Shown: positions 11,766 through 22,549 of the stretch, piece after piece
Position numbering within the stretch: position 1 is the stretch's first letter
Layout of the letters: each line of letters starts with the position of its first letter
Assembly: GCA_031002005.1 (NCBI GenBank)
Contig: CM061921.1
Location: 125,146,597-125,210,596 of the forward strand
DNA: 64,000 nt
Reading direction: 5' to 3'
Source of the DNA: Vandiemenella viatica
Lineage: Eukaryota > Arthropoda > Insecta > Orthoptera > Morabidae
Program-made: the position numbers and the translations under genes
Notes under the pieces: model-generated
Databases searched by the model: none
Told to the model about the DNA's origin: nothing
The model's input: the letters and a program-made list of their open reading frames with translations, nothing else

Positions 11766-12758
11766 CTCTTCCAGTCTACTTTTGTCCTCCCCTAATTTTT
11801 ACATTAAATTCTTTCAGTGATTTTGGTTAATCAATTATCTATTCTCTTTATTCCAGTCCCTTACACCCTTTCCTATGAAAGAAAATTTTCCCATACTCTT
11901 GTGCCTGAAATCAAGAGCCAGCTTTTTTCCCTTCCATGCATCTCTCTTAATTTTCCCACAAATATCTTTCCATGCATCATCTCCAGTATAGATAGGCTTT
12001 GTACACTCTAATGACACTCTTTACCTTCCAATCAATCCCACTTCAGCTCCTTTATCATATTACTTACCAAATGTGTTTTGCGGTAATTTCCAAAGACAAA
12101 TCTGGCAGTCCTTCTCTGCACACCCTCCAACTCCTGTATTTGATACCCAAAATGTGGATTCCATACTACATCACCATATTCAAGCAGTGGTCTGATTGAA
12201 GTTTTGTACCCCAATTCCCTTACTTGTGTAGTGCATCCCCTCATTATTCTTTCCAAAAGGTGAAGGATTTTCAACCCTTTTCCTACTACCTGTCCAATGT
12301 GTTCTACCTAGGTAAGTCGGATATCAAATGTTGTGCGGAGGTGTTTATATTTCGAGTCTTCAATAAGCAGCTCCTTCCCCACTTTATAATCACAATCAAC
12401 CTTTAACTTTTTATATGTGTACCTAATAAGATGGATCTTCTTTGTATTTATATTCATCCCATGTTGACTCACCCAGCTAGTTATCCTATCTAGATCACCC
12501 TGCAGCTGTCTACCGTCCTATATTGTTTTGATCCTTTTATATGACATTATGTCATCTGCAATCTGACAGTAAACCATTAACACAATCATTCATTAGAATA
12601 ACAAATAGCAATGGTCTAAATACACTACCCTGTGGAACTCCCATGTTCATTCCTACTTCTTTTGATACTGCATTTCCTACCCTAAATGTTTGCTTTTAGG
12701 AATACATCTACCCAGCAAATTACCTTGTTATCAACTCCAATAGTTTTTGCTTTATTAC
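11766..12758 (-). pseudogene. Truncated CR1-like LINE (family 2, copy 1): RT C-terminal part
   Basis: The minus strand encodes the end of a non-LTR reverse transcriptase. At 12032-12274 are ILHLLERIM, SIRPLLEYGDVVWNPHF and EGVQRRTARFVFGNY, the thumb and post-thumb motifs common to CR1/Jockey-group proteins. 11835-12017 gives the final WKDICGKI...GVRDWN part, and 12275-12750 holds degraded RT palm sequence. It is 5'-truncated and broken by stops. The same family recurs at 39470-40870, 43990-44405 and 50262-50810, all minus strand. Confidence 0.7.
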
Positions 12759-12759
12759 C

Positions 12760-13205
12760 TTAACAAGGTTGTAACCTATCTTGATTAATATTCAACTTGT
12801 ATGCAGAAGAAGCATTAAATGAAGCAAAGATAAATTTGAATGTTTCATAAATATTCTTGGAGAAAAAATCAGTGCACTACAATTTGCTGATGACATTGTC
12901 TTGTTAGCATAAAAAGCTGAATAAATTGAGAAGTTACTGAATGGTGCGAATAGACTACTGGAGGAAGGTTTTAAATTAAATGTAAACTAAATCAAGATAA
13001 AAGTAATGAAATGTAGCAGAAATGATAGCAGCAATAGTAGATTAAATATAAAACCAGGATCGGATGCAACTGGAGAAGTATGTGAATTTAGTTGCTTACG
13101 AAGTAAAATTGGAAGTGATGGCCAAACAATAATGATGTTGAAAACAGAATACCACTAGCTAAAAGAGCCTTCTTGAAAAAGAAAATTCTTTTTAATTTAG
13201 CTTCT
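12760..13205 (+). pseudogene. RTE-like LINE fragment with FADD motif
   Basis: Plus-strand frames give FNLYAEEALNEAKIN, then LQFADDIVLLA (the RT catalytic block at about 12880-12912), LLEEGFKLNVN, LRSKIGSDGQ and RIPLAKRAFLKKK. This order and wording resemble RTE/BovB-type reverse transcriptases. Stops are frequent and both ends are missing. It abuts the minus-strand family-2 fragment at about 12758. A longer relative follows at 13586. Confidence 0.6.
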
Positions 13206-13585
13206 TGAAGCTTCACGTGATCAGAGCTGTGCTTTAACACCTGCGTCACCATGCACCCACGCCAATACAAATGACGACATCACGGCAATCATCACAGACT
13301 GATTAAGTGATTCACAACTACAATGGCAAAGGCCTGCAACAAGTTGTTTGGTTTACCTAGTAAAACGACGCATTATTGTTCCGCTCCAGTATTTAAATCA
13401 TTTAACGAGAGCAGTATTTCTTCGTGAGAGTCTCTTGCTCTGCCACTTACTTATGGTTCTTAGGAACTGGCTTCTTTCTGGGTAAAATAATATTTCGGAG
13501 GTAAAATAGTGCCCCAATCAGATCTCCGGGTGGAGAATGTTCAGAGAGGAGTAATCAGAATTAATAGAAAGATTCTGTGAGTCAG
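13206..13585. other. Spacer, possibly 5' UTR of the next RTE-like element
   Basis: No coding match was seen. 13510-13560 (CCGGGTGGAGAATGTTCAGAG and onward) directly precedes the endonuclease-coding part and may be its leader. Confidence 0.35.
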
Positions 13586-13760
13586 TACTTGAAATATTAG
13601 AAGTCTAAATAGGGCAGGTAAATTAGTAAACTTAAAAAGGGAGAGGGAATGACTTAAGTTAGATGTTGCTGGGATTAGTGAGATTAAGTGGAAGGATGGA
13701 TAGTATTTTTGGTCTGGGGAACACAGAATAACTATCACACAAGCTGTTAGTAGAGATACT

Positions 13761-14000
13761 TTTTTTTTTTTTTGAACTGCTTTACGTCTCTCAACAGCGA
13801 GGTCTTTAGAGATGGGAAAGGATGGGGGCAAGGAATGGGAAGGAATTCGGCCATGGCCTTTTGAAGGAAGCATGGCATTTGCCTGGAGTGATTTGGGAAA
13901 CCATGGAAAACCCAAATCTGGATGCCCAGACGGGGATTCGAACCGCCGTCCTCCCGAATGCTAGGCGAGAACGCTAACCGTTACACCGCCACGCTTGGTC
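13761..14000 (-). mobile_element. tRNA-derived SINE family 1, complete copy
   Basis: Read on the minus strand: a tRNA-like head with B box GGTTCGAATCC near 13934-13944, a core with GGTTTTCCATGGTTTCCC, and a poly(A) tail (poly-T at 13761-13773). Flanking duplications AGTAGAGATACT (13749-13760) and AGCAGAGATACT (14001-14012) match at 11 of 12 bases. The 240-bp insertion interrupts the endonuclease region of the RTE-like element. Other copies or pieces are at 44647, 49542, 59312 and 62041. Confidence 0.85.
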
Positions 14001-14768
14001 AGCAGAGATACTGGTATGGAATTTACAATGAACAAGAGAGTAGGGAAATGGGTGAGTATTAAGAACTGTTTAGTGACAGGATTATTTTGATGAGGGTAGA
14101 AAGTGAGGCTGCCCCAACCACGTTGGCACAGGAATTATATACTAATGTCACAGAAAGATGATGACAAAATAGAGAAAATGCATTATTGAGTTGAAGAATT
14201 AATCTGATATATGAAGGAGTTGGTAAATTCAATAATTGTGTATGACTATAATGTGTAATTGACAGAAGGAAATAGTGGAAATACTGTCCTAATCTGTAAA
14301 GGGCTGGGGCTGATATAGACTTTGACCAAAATCCTATATTTATGAAGTGTAGTGTTAAATCAAGAGAATAAAGAATAAATGTAAGTAGAACAGAATGGAA
14401 ATGTACAAATTGACAGAATCTAACACTAGAAAAAATTTGTGGAGGTGGTAGACATGGCTTTAAGGAACAAATCTCAAAGGAGTTCAACTGTGGAGAAATG
14501 GAATGCACTGGAGAGACATATAATCAATGCTGCTGAAGAAACATTTTTGGAATTCTTGGCTCATAGAATTTTTTTTGGATGTGCTGGATAAGAGGAATAG
14601 CCAACAAATTCCCTGGATGAAACAGGAAGACAGCAGTGTAGATTTTTAGAAGTCAGTAAATTCAATAAAGTAAAAGAAAGGTTTCTGCAAGAAAAGTGTG
14701 AAAAAGTAGATGTGGCGTATAGGAGGATCAAACAAAATTTTGGAGAAATGAAAAGAGAAAATGTATAA

Positions 14769-15280
14769 CTTTATTTATTTATTTATTTATTCTGGATTTT
14801 ACACAGCCTACTACCTTGTTACCTAAAGTAGGCTCTTAGTCTCTACAGTACTTATTCTTAAAAAAATAACTTTTTTGAAAATAGATCTGGATAATTATTC
14901 TTAAGGATTTAATAGATCTAAAGTATCATTATAATTAATCTACTAATTATTCTAATAATTAATATACCAATTAATCTACCAACTCATCTACTAATTAATC
15001 TACTATCACACTAATACACACCAAAAACAGCAAGTATCTAAGTATTTTCATAGTTCTGATAAATAAACTTTCTATTTGTAATTGTTCTTCCTGTACCACT
15101 GTTGGCCTGCACCGACATCTGGGCCATCAGCTGTCTCTGCTGACATGCTGACCACAAAGTGCCATCAGCCAGCTTCACGTTCCAGGTAGTGGTCTCGCTC
15201 TTCTCCAGTTTGTCCTTGGAGCCTCCTACTGAGTTCCCTCCTGAAATCAGCCCTGGAGTAGATTAATCAGTAGAATACTT
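14769..15280 (-). mobile_element. Unclassified 512-bp retroelement insertion
   Basis: AGAAAATGTATAA occurs at both 14756-14768 and 15281-15293, a perfect 13-bp TSD. The left end of the insert is a TTTA tandem run, so on the minus strand it has an AAAT/AATA tail, as in many LINEs and some SINEs. The sequence near 15100-15250 is GC-richer; the middle is very AT-rich with ATTAATCTAC-like repeats. No A/B boxes or recognisable RT are visible. It may be a 5'-truncated LINE 3' end or a novel SINE. Confidence 0.75.
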
Positions 15281-16650
15281 AGAAAATGTATAATCATTAA
15301 AGCTGCAGATGGGAAGGAATTTTCTGAAGGGGTTGTTTTGAACACTAGTATTCTGCAAAGAGAAGGCGATGTCGACATTGATGATGTAGGAGATCCAGTT
15401 CTAAGGATAAAACTTGATAGATAACTGAAAGATTTAGTCAAATAAGGCAATGTAATTGATAAGATTCATGTAGATTTTCTGAAATCCCTATGAGAAGAAG
15501 GAATGCAAGGAATATTCAAACTTGTATCAAACAGTTATGTAATAGGAGATTATCAAACTGATTTTAATGAAAGTATCATCTTCACAACCTGAAGAAAGCC
15601 CAGGTCGTCAGATGTGAGAATTATCATGCTACGAGAATGATATCACATGCTTAAAAATTATTAATTAGGATAATATGCAGAAGAATAAAAAGTGTGGTTG
15701 AAGAGTTAATAGATATGGTTTCTCTTGGGTTTAGAAAAAAAATATAAAAAGTGGTACTTGAGAAGCGAATTCTGGCTCTAGTATTAATACTTGAAGGGCA
15801 GGTCAGGAAAAACATGTAACTTTTATTGAGTTGATTGGTTCAGAAAAAGGTTTGTTAGTATTAGGTGGGATAAGATATTAAAAATTGTAAAGAAGTCAGG
15901 ACTAATAAATTGAGATTGAAAAATAGTTTGTAATCTATATAAGAATCAAGTTGCTTTAATGGAAGTAGAGAATCATGAGAGACACCCATTGGTTAAAAGG
16001 GGTATGAAACAAGGTTATATTCTGTCCCCAACCATATTCAACTTGCTTGTAAATGAAGCAATAAAAGAAGTAAAAGAGAAATTCTACTATCGCATAAGTG
16101 TTCAAGCAGAAAGTAACAACATGCTGATTTGCTGATGACATAGCCCTGTTAGCACAACAAACTGAGATGCTGCTGAATGGTATGAACAAAATATTGAATG
16201 TAGATTTTGAAAATAAATATAAATCAAAGCAACATAAAAGTGATGAAGTATAGTGGAAATGTTAGTAGTATAAAAATTAAAATCAGCTATAATAAGAGAA
16301 GAAATTGAATTATGTTAGTTAGAAAGTAAAATTACAGCTGATGGCTGAAGTAGGAATGATATAAAAGCAAACACACACAGAAATCTTCTAATTCAATTAT
16401 CCCCTGGGATACAGATAGAAATTTTTACAACTATTTGAAGCAATACACTTTAGAAAAATCAGAAAGAAGGGAAACAGAAGCATTTGAAGTGTGGTGTAGA
16501 AGGATGCTGAAAATTAAGTGCACAGATAGAGTACAAAATAAATTTATTTAGGAACTAACGGGTGAGGAAAGTTTGTGGACTAGTCTTACAGAAAGAAGAG
16601 ACAGGCTGGTGCAAAGGATCCAAAATAGAAGTTTACGCATGATTTTACAA

Positions 16651-17156
16651 GCCAATAGATTTACCAACACAGACAACCTTCATAAATGGACGAATGTACC
16701 TAAAATACACACAGCAATATTCCAGCAAGCTGAGAGGTTCATATGAATATTGACAAAAATGGAGATAATGTAGAAAGCTTACAAAACATTGGTAATTATA
16801 TGTCACAAAGATGGCACCGATATAAAGTCCCCTTAAGCATAGTGTTCCAACCTGAATAAAAAAAAGATTGCTATGTAACCCCATTATCCAACCTGTATAA
16901 AATAAATTTTAATATCTAACAGCATTATCTTGTATACACACTTAGGAGGTTTTCCCCCTATTATGGGTTTTTCCCTCCAAAGAGCAGAACAAAGAGAACA
17001 AACGAACAATACCTAACACACAGAAGGAAAGCTGCCAAAGGTAGTGGGGCTTGAAAGAACAAAAAAGATAAAAAAAAAGAAGAAGAAAAAAAATGGTTAA
17101 GCAACGGCTCGCTCTACAGTATTCATGTACACCTGTATTCTTAACTGATACTTTTT
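16651..17156. other. Spacer with purine-rich tract
   Basis: No gene is recognised. 17046-17093 is an A/G-rich tract. The block ends at the trinucleotide tail of the minus-strand CR1-like LINE. Confidence 0.5.
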
Positions 17157-17404
17157 TATTATTATTATAATTATTATTATTATTACTCTGCGATTCACTA
17201 AATGTGTGTGGCGGAGGCTGCATTGCACCTATCGAAAAGGGTTATGGATTGTAAGGGTTATAAGGGATATGACAGGAGGCGCCCATGTGCTATTGTGAGG
17301 AACCATCCCCGCATTCACGTGGAGTGATCCGGGAAAACCATGGAAAACCCAGATCAGGATGGCTGGAGTGCTTTATCGATAGCTAATCCTGTTGGATTTT
17401 AAGT

Positions 17405-20250
17405 TTACTCACCCGGTAAATCCTTTCTATTCCATTCCCTAATCACTCGTGGGAAAAATGAGTACAGTAATGAATCGGTTCTGGCCCTGATTTCTCTTAT
17501 CTTATTTTCGCGGTCAATTCGAGATATGAATGTTGCTGGTAGCAATATTTGCTGTCTGTCATTCCGAAATATGTCTGTCATAAATTTTTCAATTAGCTTC
17601 CGTCGAGAGCAACGCCTTCGGTGTTCCAGGTCTTGCCAACCTAACTCCTTCAACATCGCACTTACTCTTTCCCTCCAACTATATATACCTGTAACGAATC
17701 GGGCGGCTCTCCTTTGGACCCTCTCCAAAACCTCCATCAACCCCTTTTGATGGGGACCCCATACAGAACAACAATACTCCAAGTGAGGATGTACTAGTGA
17801 CTTGTATACAATCGATTTACCTTCCTGAGTGCATTGATTTAAATTACGACCTAGAAATCGGAGCATACGATTTGCTTACTCGATATGCTCATTCCACGAC
17901 AAATTATTACGAATTGTTATCCCTAGGTATTTAGCGGAATCTACCGTTCTAAGAACAGTGCCAGTCGTCCTGGGTTTTGATTTCGTGATAAATAATAGCA
18001 TCATCGGCAAATAATCTTTTCAACCCCCCTATTATGTCGCATAGATCATTAATGTATATGAGAAACAACAGAGGCCCTAACATGCTTCCCTCGGGAACTC
18101 CAGACCACACTTCAGTAAGTGATGAACGCTCACCGTCGAGAACTACACACTGTGTTCTGCCCTTCAGGAATTCTGCAACCCAGTCGCATATTTATCTAGA
18201 TATGCTGTAACCGCGAAGTTTCCTAAGTAACCTAGTGTGAGGCACAGTGTCGAAAGCTTTTTTAAAGTCTAATAGAACCAAATCAACCTGGGATTGCTCA
18301 TCTATAATTTGGCACAAGTTGTGAATTAGAAGTGCAAGTTGTGTTTCGCAGCATCGGCCTTTTCTGAATCCATGTTGATTTGGATTTAAAAGCTCACCTT
18401 CATCCAAGAACCGCATGACATTTGAATATATGATATGTTCTAAAATCCTGCAAAATATTGAAGTTAACGAGATCGGCATATAATTCTGAGGAACATTAAC
18501 ATTCCCATTTTTAAACACTGCAGTTACGATAGCGGTCTTCCATTCGGCTGGTATTTCTGCTTGATCCAAAGAGATGGTATACAATTTCATCAAATATGGT
18601 GCAATTTCCTTTGCGTATCTTGAGTAGAATCTTGTAGGAATACCGTCTGGTCCGGGAGCCTTATTGGTTTTTACATTCATAAGCAGTTTAGTTATTCCCT
18701 CGACATCAAGAGCGAGATCATTCATAATTTTGTCGGTACGATTGTTAAATATCGGTATCTCCTCTGAGTTTTCTATCGTGAAAGCTTTTTTGAATATATC
18801 ATTCAAAATTTCTGCTTTCTCTACGCTTGTTTCTGATAAATCACTATTTTCTTTAATCAGCGACGGCATAACCTTACGAGAGCCTCTTATTACTTTGATA
18901 TAGGACCAGAACTTTTTTGGATTAGTGATCAGATCTTCGGATAAATTGCTGGCCTGGAATTCTTTAAATGCATCGCGCATTGCCTTACGCACTTCCACAC
19001 GCAACTGGACTAATGAGTCCCCCGATTTTTTCACCGCGGCATGTAAACGCCTTTGCCTCCTGAGCAAACGTTTCACTTCCCTATTGAACCAAGGGAAGTT
19101 ATTACTGACCTTAATACACTTCATAGGAACAAAATGGTTTAAACCGGTCCATATTAGTTCTTTTAAATTAAACCATAGTTCCTCAACATTTGTATTTAGC
19201 GTGTACATTTCAAAATTCTTCGCAAAGTGATCAACCATACCCGCATCGTTTGCCTTATCGAAGCAAAAAACGAGTTTCTCTTTGTCATGCTTCAGACTCA
19301 GACTAGAGTTTAACGTTACCACAACCGCCTTGTGATCACTTGTACCATCTTCTATACAATTTTTATCTACAATATCAGGATTGATAATTAGAAAAAGATG
19401 CAGAATGGACGAGAAATCTTTGTCGCACCGCGTTGGCTCTTCGACCATCTGTTCAAGAGATCTTTCTGCAAATGATTCTAGGAACGTTTCGGTTATTAAC
19501 CTATCTCTTCCACCCAACCTGAACGTATATGTGTCCCACCTAACCGACGGTAGGTTAAAGTCACCACCCACGATTAATATATGTCCTTGAAATTTTTTGT
19601 AAATGTTATTAAGCGACTCTCTGAAGTATTCCGCGTTAGCCAAATCAGAATCCGGAGGTCGATAAAATGACCAGCGTATGAACTTTAAATATTTGCCAAT
19701 TTTTACCTTGACCCATATTAACTCGCAAAAATTTTCCGTTTCAGTTACGACAGAGCAATTAACGGTTTTACTTACGGCCACGCAGGGCCGGCGCTAGGAT
19801 TTTGGGACCCGGGATAACCAGTTGGGGGCCCTTGGTGAATTCATCAGTTAGGGCCCTCCCTCAAACAAAAAAAAGCGACCTTTTTTTAGCTTTACAACTT
19901 GTCGAGCCGGGGCCCCCTACCACCGGTGATCGGGTCTCCCATCAGCCGCGCGGGCCCGGGTACATTTGACCCGCTTACCCCCTCCCCCTAACGCCGGTCC
20001 TGCGGCCACCAACACACCCCCGCCCATTGAGACAGTTCTGTCCTTCCGTAAAACATTGAAATGAGGGCCAAATACTTCGCTAGATTCAACTTCAGGCGTC
20101 AACCATCTCTCGGTTCCTAGTATTATATCGACATCATTAGTCGCAACTGAGGCGTGACATCCGCTACTTTCCTTCTAATACTCCGACAATTTATAACCAT
20201 TATCCTTAGCTGTTTCGTATTGTTATTTATAGAGTCTAAAATAGCATTTT
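17405..20250 (-). pseudogene. ORF2 of CR1-like LINE 1: AP endonuclease + reverse transcriptase
   Basis: The N-terminal endonuclease begins near INCRSIRRK (about 20205). It is split by a MITE, then resumes with YRPPDSD, GGDFNLPSVRWD and GTSDHKAVVV, which carry its catalytic Asp/Asn and Asp/His residues. The RT follows with NKAPGPDGIP, QHGFRKGRCCETQL, LLDFKKAFDTVPH (first catalytic Asp), GVPEGS (usually PQG) and LFADDAIIYH (about 17994-18023). The C-terminal part at 17405-17866 includes PHLEYCCSVWGPHQKG and RRAARFVTG. A Gln-to-stop change sits at 18192-18194, and roughly 100 bp are missing near 17962 relative to copy 2. 18192-19781 is one 529-codon open stretch, so decay is moderate. Confidence 0.85.
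19783..20002. mobile_element. hAT-type MITE inside the LINE endonuclease
   Basis: A 220-bp insert begins CAGGGCCGGCGCTAGG and ends in its near inverse (CAGGACCGGCGTTAGG read from the right), 14 of 16 matching. The 8-bp flanks CGGCCACG (19775-19782) and CGGCCACC (20003-20010) differ at one base. Termini starting CAG with 8-bp duplications are the hAT hallmark. The insert is absent from the other LINE copy at the matching position (about 35728), which confirms it is an insertion. It has no ORF and must be mobilised in trans. Confidence 0.85.
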
Positions 20251-20386
20251 CCATACTCGCACTCTGTCGGTAAATGGGTGAAGTAATTGGAGCTGTAATA
20301 TTAAAATTATTCGTGCCATCACTACCGGGACCAGCTTCTATGTTATCGGTACATCCTCTTCGATGAAATGAAGGGATCCTCGGGCC

Positions 20387-21313
20387 TCACGCTGTTAATA
20401 AAAAATTATTCATATCAAGACGGTTCCATATTTTAGCAGCCACCTTGGACGCCATTCTCGGTGTGTAGTGGACGCCCAACCTGTCAAATGCGTCCCAGCT
20501 GGCAGCTATCATCGGACGAAGGTCGACGAAGCCACAGTTGTTTTTGCGACACAGCTCCTGAAAATTACAATTTAAATTAAAGATCTTCCACCCACAGCCT
20601 CCCCACAATCGACACGCGGCACCACACTACAAATTGAGAACTGCAATGAACCTTAATTTTCCCGGGCGGCTTCATACGCCTTTCGGCCGAACTTGTCCAT
20701 GGATTTAACTATATCTGGAACAGAAACACGACACGAGTCATTAGTACCGACGTGCACAGCTACTCTTAACTGACGGCAGTTCGATTCCCTAATCGCTTTA
20801 GGAATGTCCTCCATGACTCGTGGTACGGTTGCTCCTAAAAGAGAAACGGAATGAACGTTAGTATGAGGATCTGCACCGTTCTTCGTGGCTATTTCCCGTA
20901 GTGGTTTCTCCAGCCGTCGCACGTTGGAGCTGCCAATGACCAGTAAACCATTTCCTGGCAAGGCTCGGGATCTGCGAGTAAATCTTCCCTGCTGCTCTTC
21001 TGGGCCATTCGCGCTTGAATCTACAGCCTCCTGCAACCCAGAAAACGCGGTACATAGTGGCAAGGTATCATTTTCCCTTCGGCTAATTGGGAATTTCGAC
21101 GCCTTTCTCCGATCCACACGATGCCAGACGTTTTCTGCAACTGGAACCTGAAAATACATACTTGCCGGTTCCACTACAGTTGGCTGCGAAATTTCTTCGA
21201 CAGCACTGCCGCTCCTCGTCTAGGATGCTCCATACCTGCTCTTGAAGAGACGCCATAGTATTAAGAATCTCCTCGAGAACCAGAAGCCTACCAGAACACT
21301 TTGCACAAGCCAT
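20387..21313 (-). pseudogene. ORF1 of CR1-like LINE 1: zinc/coiled-coil N-terminus and SGNH-esterase-like domain
   Basis: It starts at MACAKCSGR (21313) with a CxxC and a predicted coiled coil (LVLEEILNTMASLQEQVWSI). A frameshift near 21170 precedes LLVIGSSNVRRL, which resembles SGNH hydrolase block I with the nucleophile Ser, then VAVHVGTNDSCR with the block III GTND. 20387-20608 adds FVDLRPM and DRLGVHYTPRMASKVAAKI, a plausible block V with the catalytic His. CR1-clade LINEs are known to encode an esterase domain in ORF1. A stop at about 20653 and the frameshift break it. Block assignments are by eye; the block V Asp is not clearly conserved. Confidence 0.7.
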
Positions 21314-21384
21314 GTCACCTGAAACAGACAAAAACGGAACTACAAATGAATACACAAAAATCGGCGATGGCTGCTAAGGCTTGT

Positions 21385-22205
21385 GGCTACTTCTGCGGAG
21401 CTTCAACTGTCTGGCACACTACCTAAACAGGAAATATTCAAAGACTAACGACAGAAACTAGCACAATTTAAATCACACACAAAGTTGGCTACTGCTGCTA
21501 TGGCTGCGTAGGCTCAACTGACCGGCACACTACCTAAACAGGAAATATTCAAAGATAACGACAAAAACTAGCACAATTTAAATCTAACACAAAAGTTGGC
21601 TACTGCTGCTACGGCTGCGGAGGCTCAACTGACTGGCACACTACCTAAACAGGAAATATTCAAAGATTTTTTTTTTTTTTTTTTTTAATGGCTACTGAGG
21701 CCACACAGCCAGCTCAATGTGATTCTGAATCTATCAATGTATTAGCTTCTCCAGTGTACATATTTTCAAGTGTAATCACAAGGACACTACAACACGAACA
21801 CGACATTCACAGACACAACTCTTAAACACCCATGCCCTCGGCCGGACTCGAACCGGCGACCATCGGCGCGTGGAGCTAGCACTCTAGCCCCTACGCTGCC
21901 GAGGCCGGCATATTCAAAAATAACGACAAAAACTAGCACAATTAAATCACACACAAAAGTTGGCTACTGCTGCTACGGCTGCGGAGGCTCGACTGACTAG
22001 TACACTACCTAAACAGGAAATATTTAAAGATAACGACAAAAACTAGCACAATTTAAATCACACACAAAAGTTGGCTACTGCTGCTACTCCTGCGGAGGCT
22101 CAACTGACTGGCACACTACCTAAACAAGAAACATTCAAAGATAACGACAAAAACTAGCACAATTTAAATCACACACAAAAGTTGGCTACTGCTGCTACGG
22201 CTGCC
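21385..22205 (-). repeat. 111-bp tandem monomers forming the LINE 5' end
   Basis: AAAGTTGGCTACTGCTGCT recurs at 21481, 21592, 21956, 22067 and 22178. The uninterrupted spacings are exactly 111 bp, and the 364-bp gap becomes 111 when the 253-bp SINE-plus-duplication is removed. CTGGCACACTACC-type blocks accompany each unit. A diverged partial unit lies at about 21385. The array sits directly upstream of ORF1 in the LINE's own orientation, like the monomeric promoters of mouse L1. Promoter function is an inference. Confidence 0.9.
21667..21909 (-). mobile_element. tRNA-derived SINE family 2, copy 1
   Basis: The minus-strand element starts GCCGGCCTCGGCAGCG, has a B box GGTTCGAGTCC and a poly(A) tail (T-run 21667-21686). 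Duplications ATATTCAAAGA (21656-21666) and ATATTCAAAAA (21910-21920) flank it. It sits inside a LINE 5' monomer, so it is younger than that LINE. Copy 2 is at 27681-27882. Confidence 0.85.
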
Positions 22206-22549
22206 AATTCCGTCTCGCTTGCGAAGGGGAGGTAGGAGTAAGCGTCTTGCTTCCTCTTCTTTGGGGACTGCCTTGCCCTCCCTGACCGACGTGTTAGGGA
22301 TTACCGCTCCACGGCCCACTCCTGTGGAAGTGGAACCCCTGAGCGTGAGCATAGGGTAGTCTCTGACCCGGATACCCTACGGTGACAACCAAGGGTCAGA
22401 ACAACATTCCCTTCCCGTAGGCGCTCATATTGGTAGGACGATGTTTGACGAGATTGGATGCAAATTAAGCGCATAGTCCCGATGAATCAACTGAGGGTGG
22501 CACCAGCCAACATGAAGATACACTCACAAACCAACACCTGGAAGAAGAT

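Larger units (their letters stand above)
13586..16650 (+). pseudogene. RTE-like LINE, endonuclease plus RT, heavily decayed
   Basis: The plus strand encodes an endonuclease start at about 13586-13745 (NIRSLNRAGKLVNLKRERE, then LKLDVAGISEIKWKDG) that resumes after a SINE with a GMEFTMNKRVG block. RT pieces follow: KIIKAADGKEFSEGVV (about 15290), a region ending QGYILSPTIFNLLVNEA (about 16010-16070), an ADDIALLAQQ catalytic block near 16135, and a C-terminal part with EAFEVWCRRMLKIKCTDR (about 16475-16530). The E-x-WC-RRML signature is one I associate with RTE/BovB-type proteins; this clade call is an inference. It carries two later insertions (13761-14000 and 14769-15280). Many stops and frameshifts mean it is dead. 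Confidence 0.6.
17157..22205 (-). mobile_element. CR1-like LINE copy 1 with tandem-monomer 5' end
   Basis: A nearly full-length, inactivated non-LTR retrotransposon on the minus strand. 5' to 3' it has 111-bp tandem monomers (22205-21385), ORF1 with SGNH-esterase-like motifs (21313-20387), ORF2 endonuclease-RT (about 20250-17405), a 3' UTR and an ATT/AAT trinucleotide tail (17157-17186). A second copy at 35589-38480 shares ORF2, 3' UTR and trinucleotide tail, which confirms family membership and the 3' end. An esterase ORF1 plus a microsatellite tail argues for the CR1/L2-related group. A MITE (19783-20002) and a SINE (21667-21909) are nested in it. The 5' end stops mid-monomer against Jockey element A. 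Confidence 0.8.

Noticed and set aside
13541..13915. Minus-strand open frame of 124 codons
   Set aside because: It spans the RTE-like LINE antisense and the SINE; composition and position are explained by those elements.
14059..14508. Minus-strand open frame of 149 codons
   Set aside because: Antisense to the decayed RTE-like LINE, with no recognised domain.
21385..22205. Regular repeats that might suggest a CRISPR-like array
   Set aside because: The units are contiguous 111-bp repeats with no unique spacers, in a eukaryotic LINE context.
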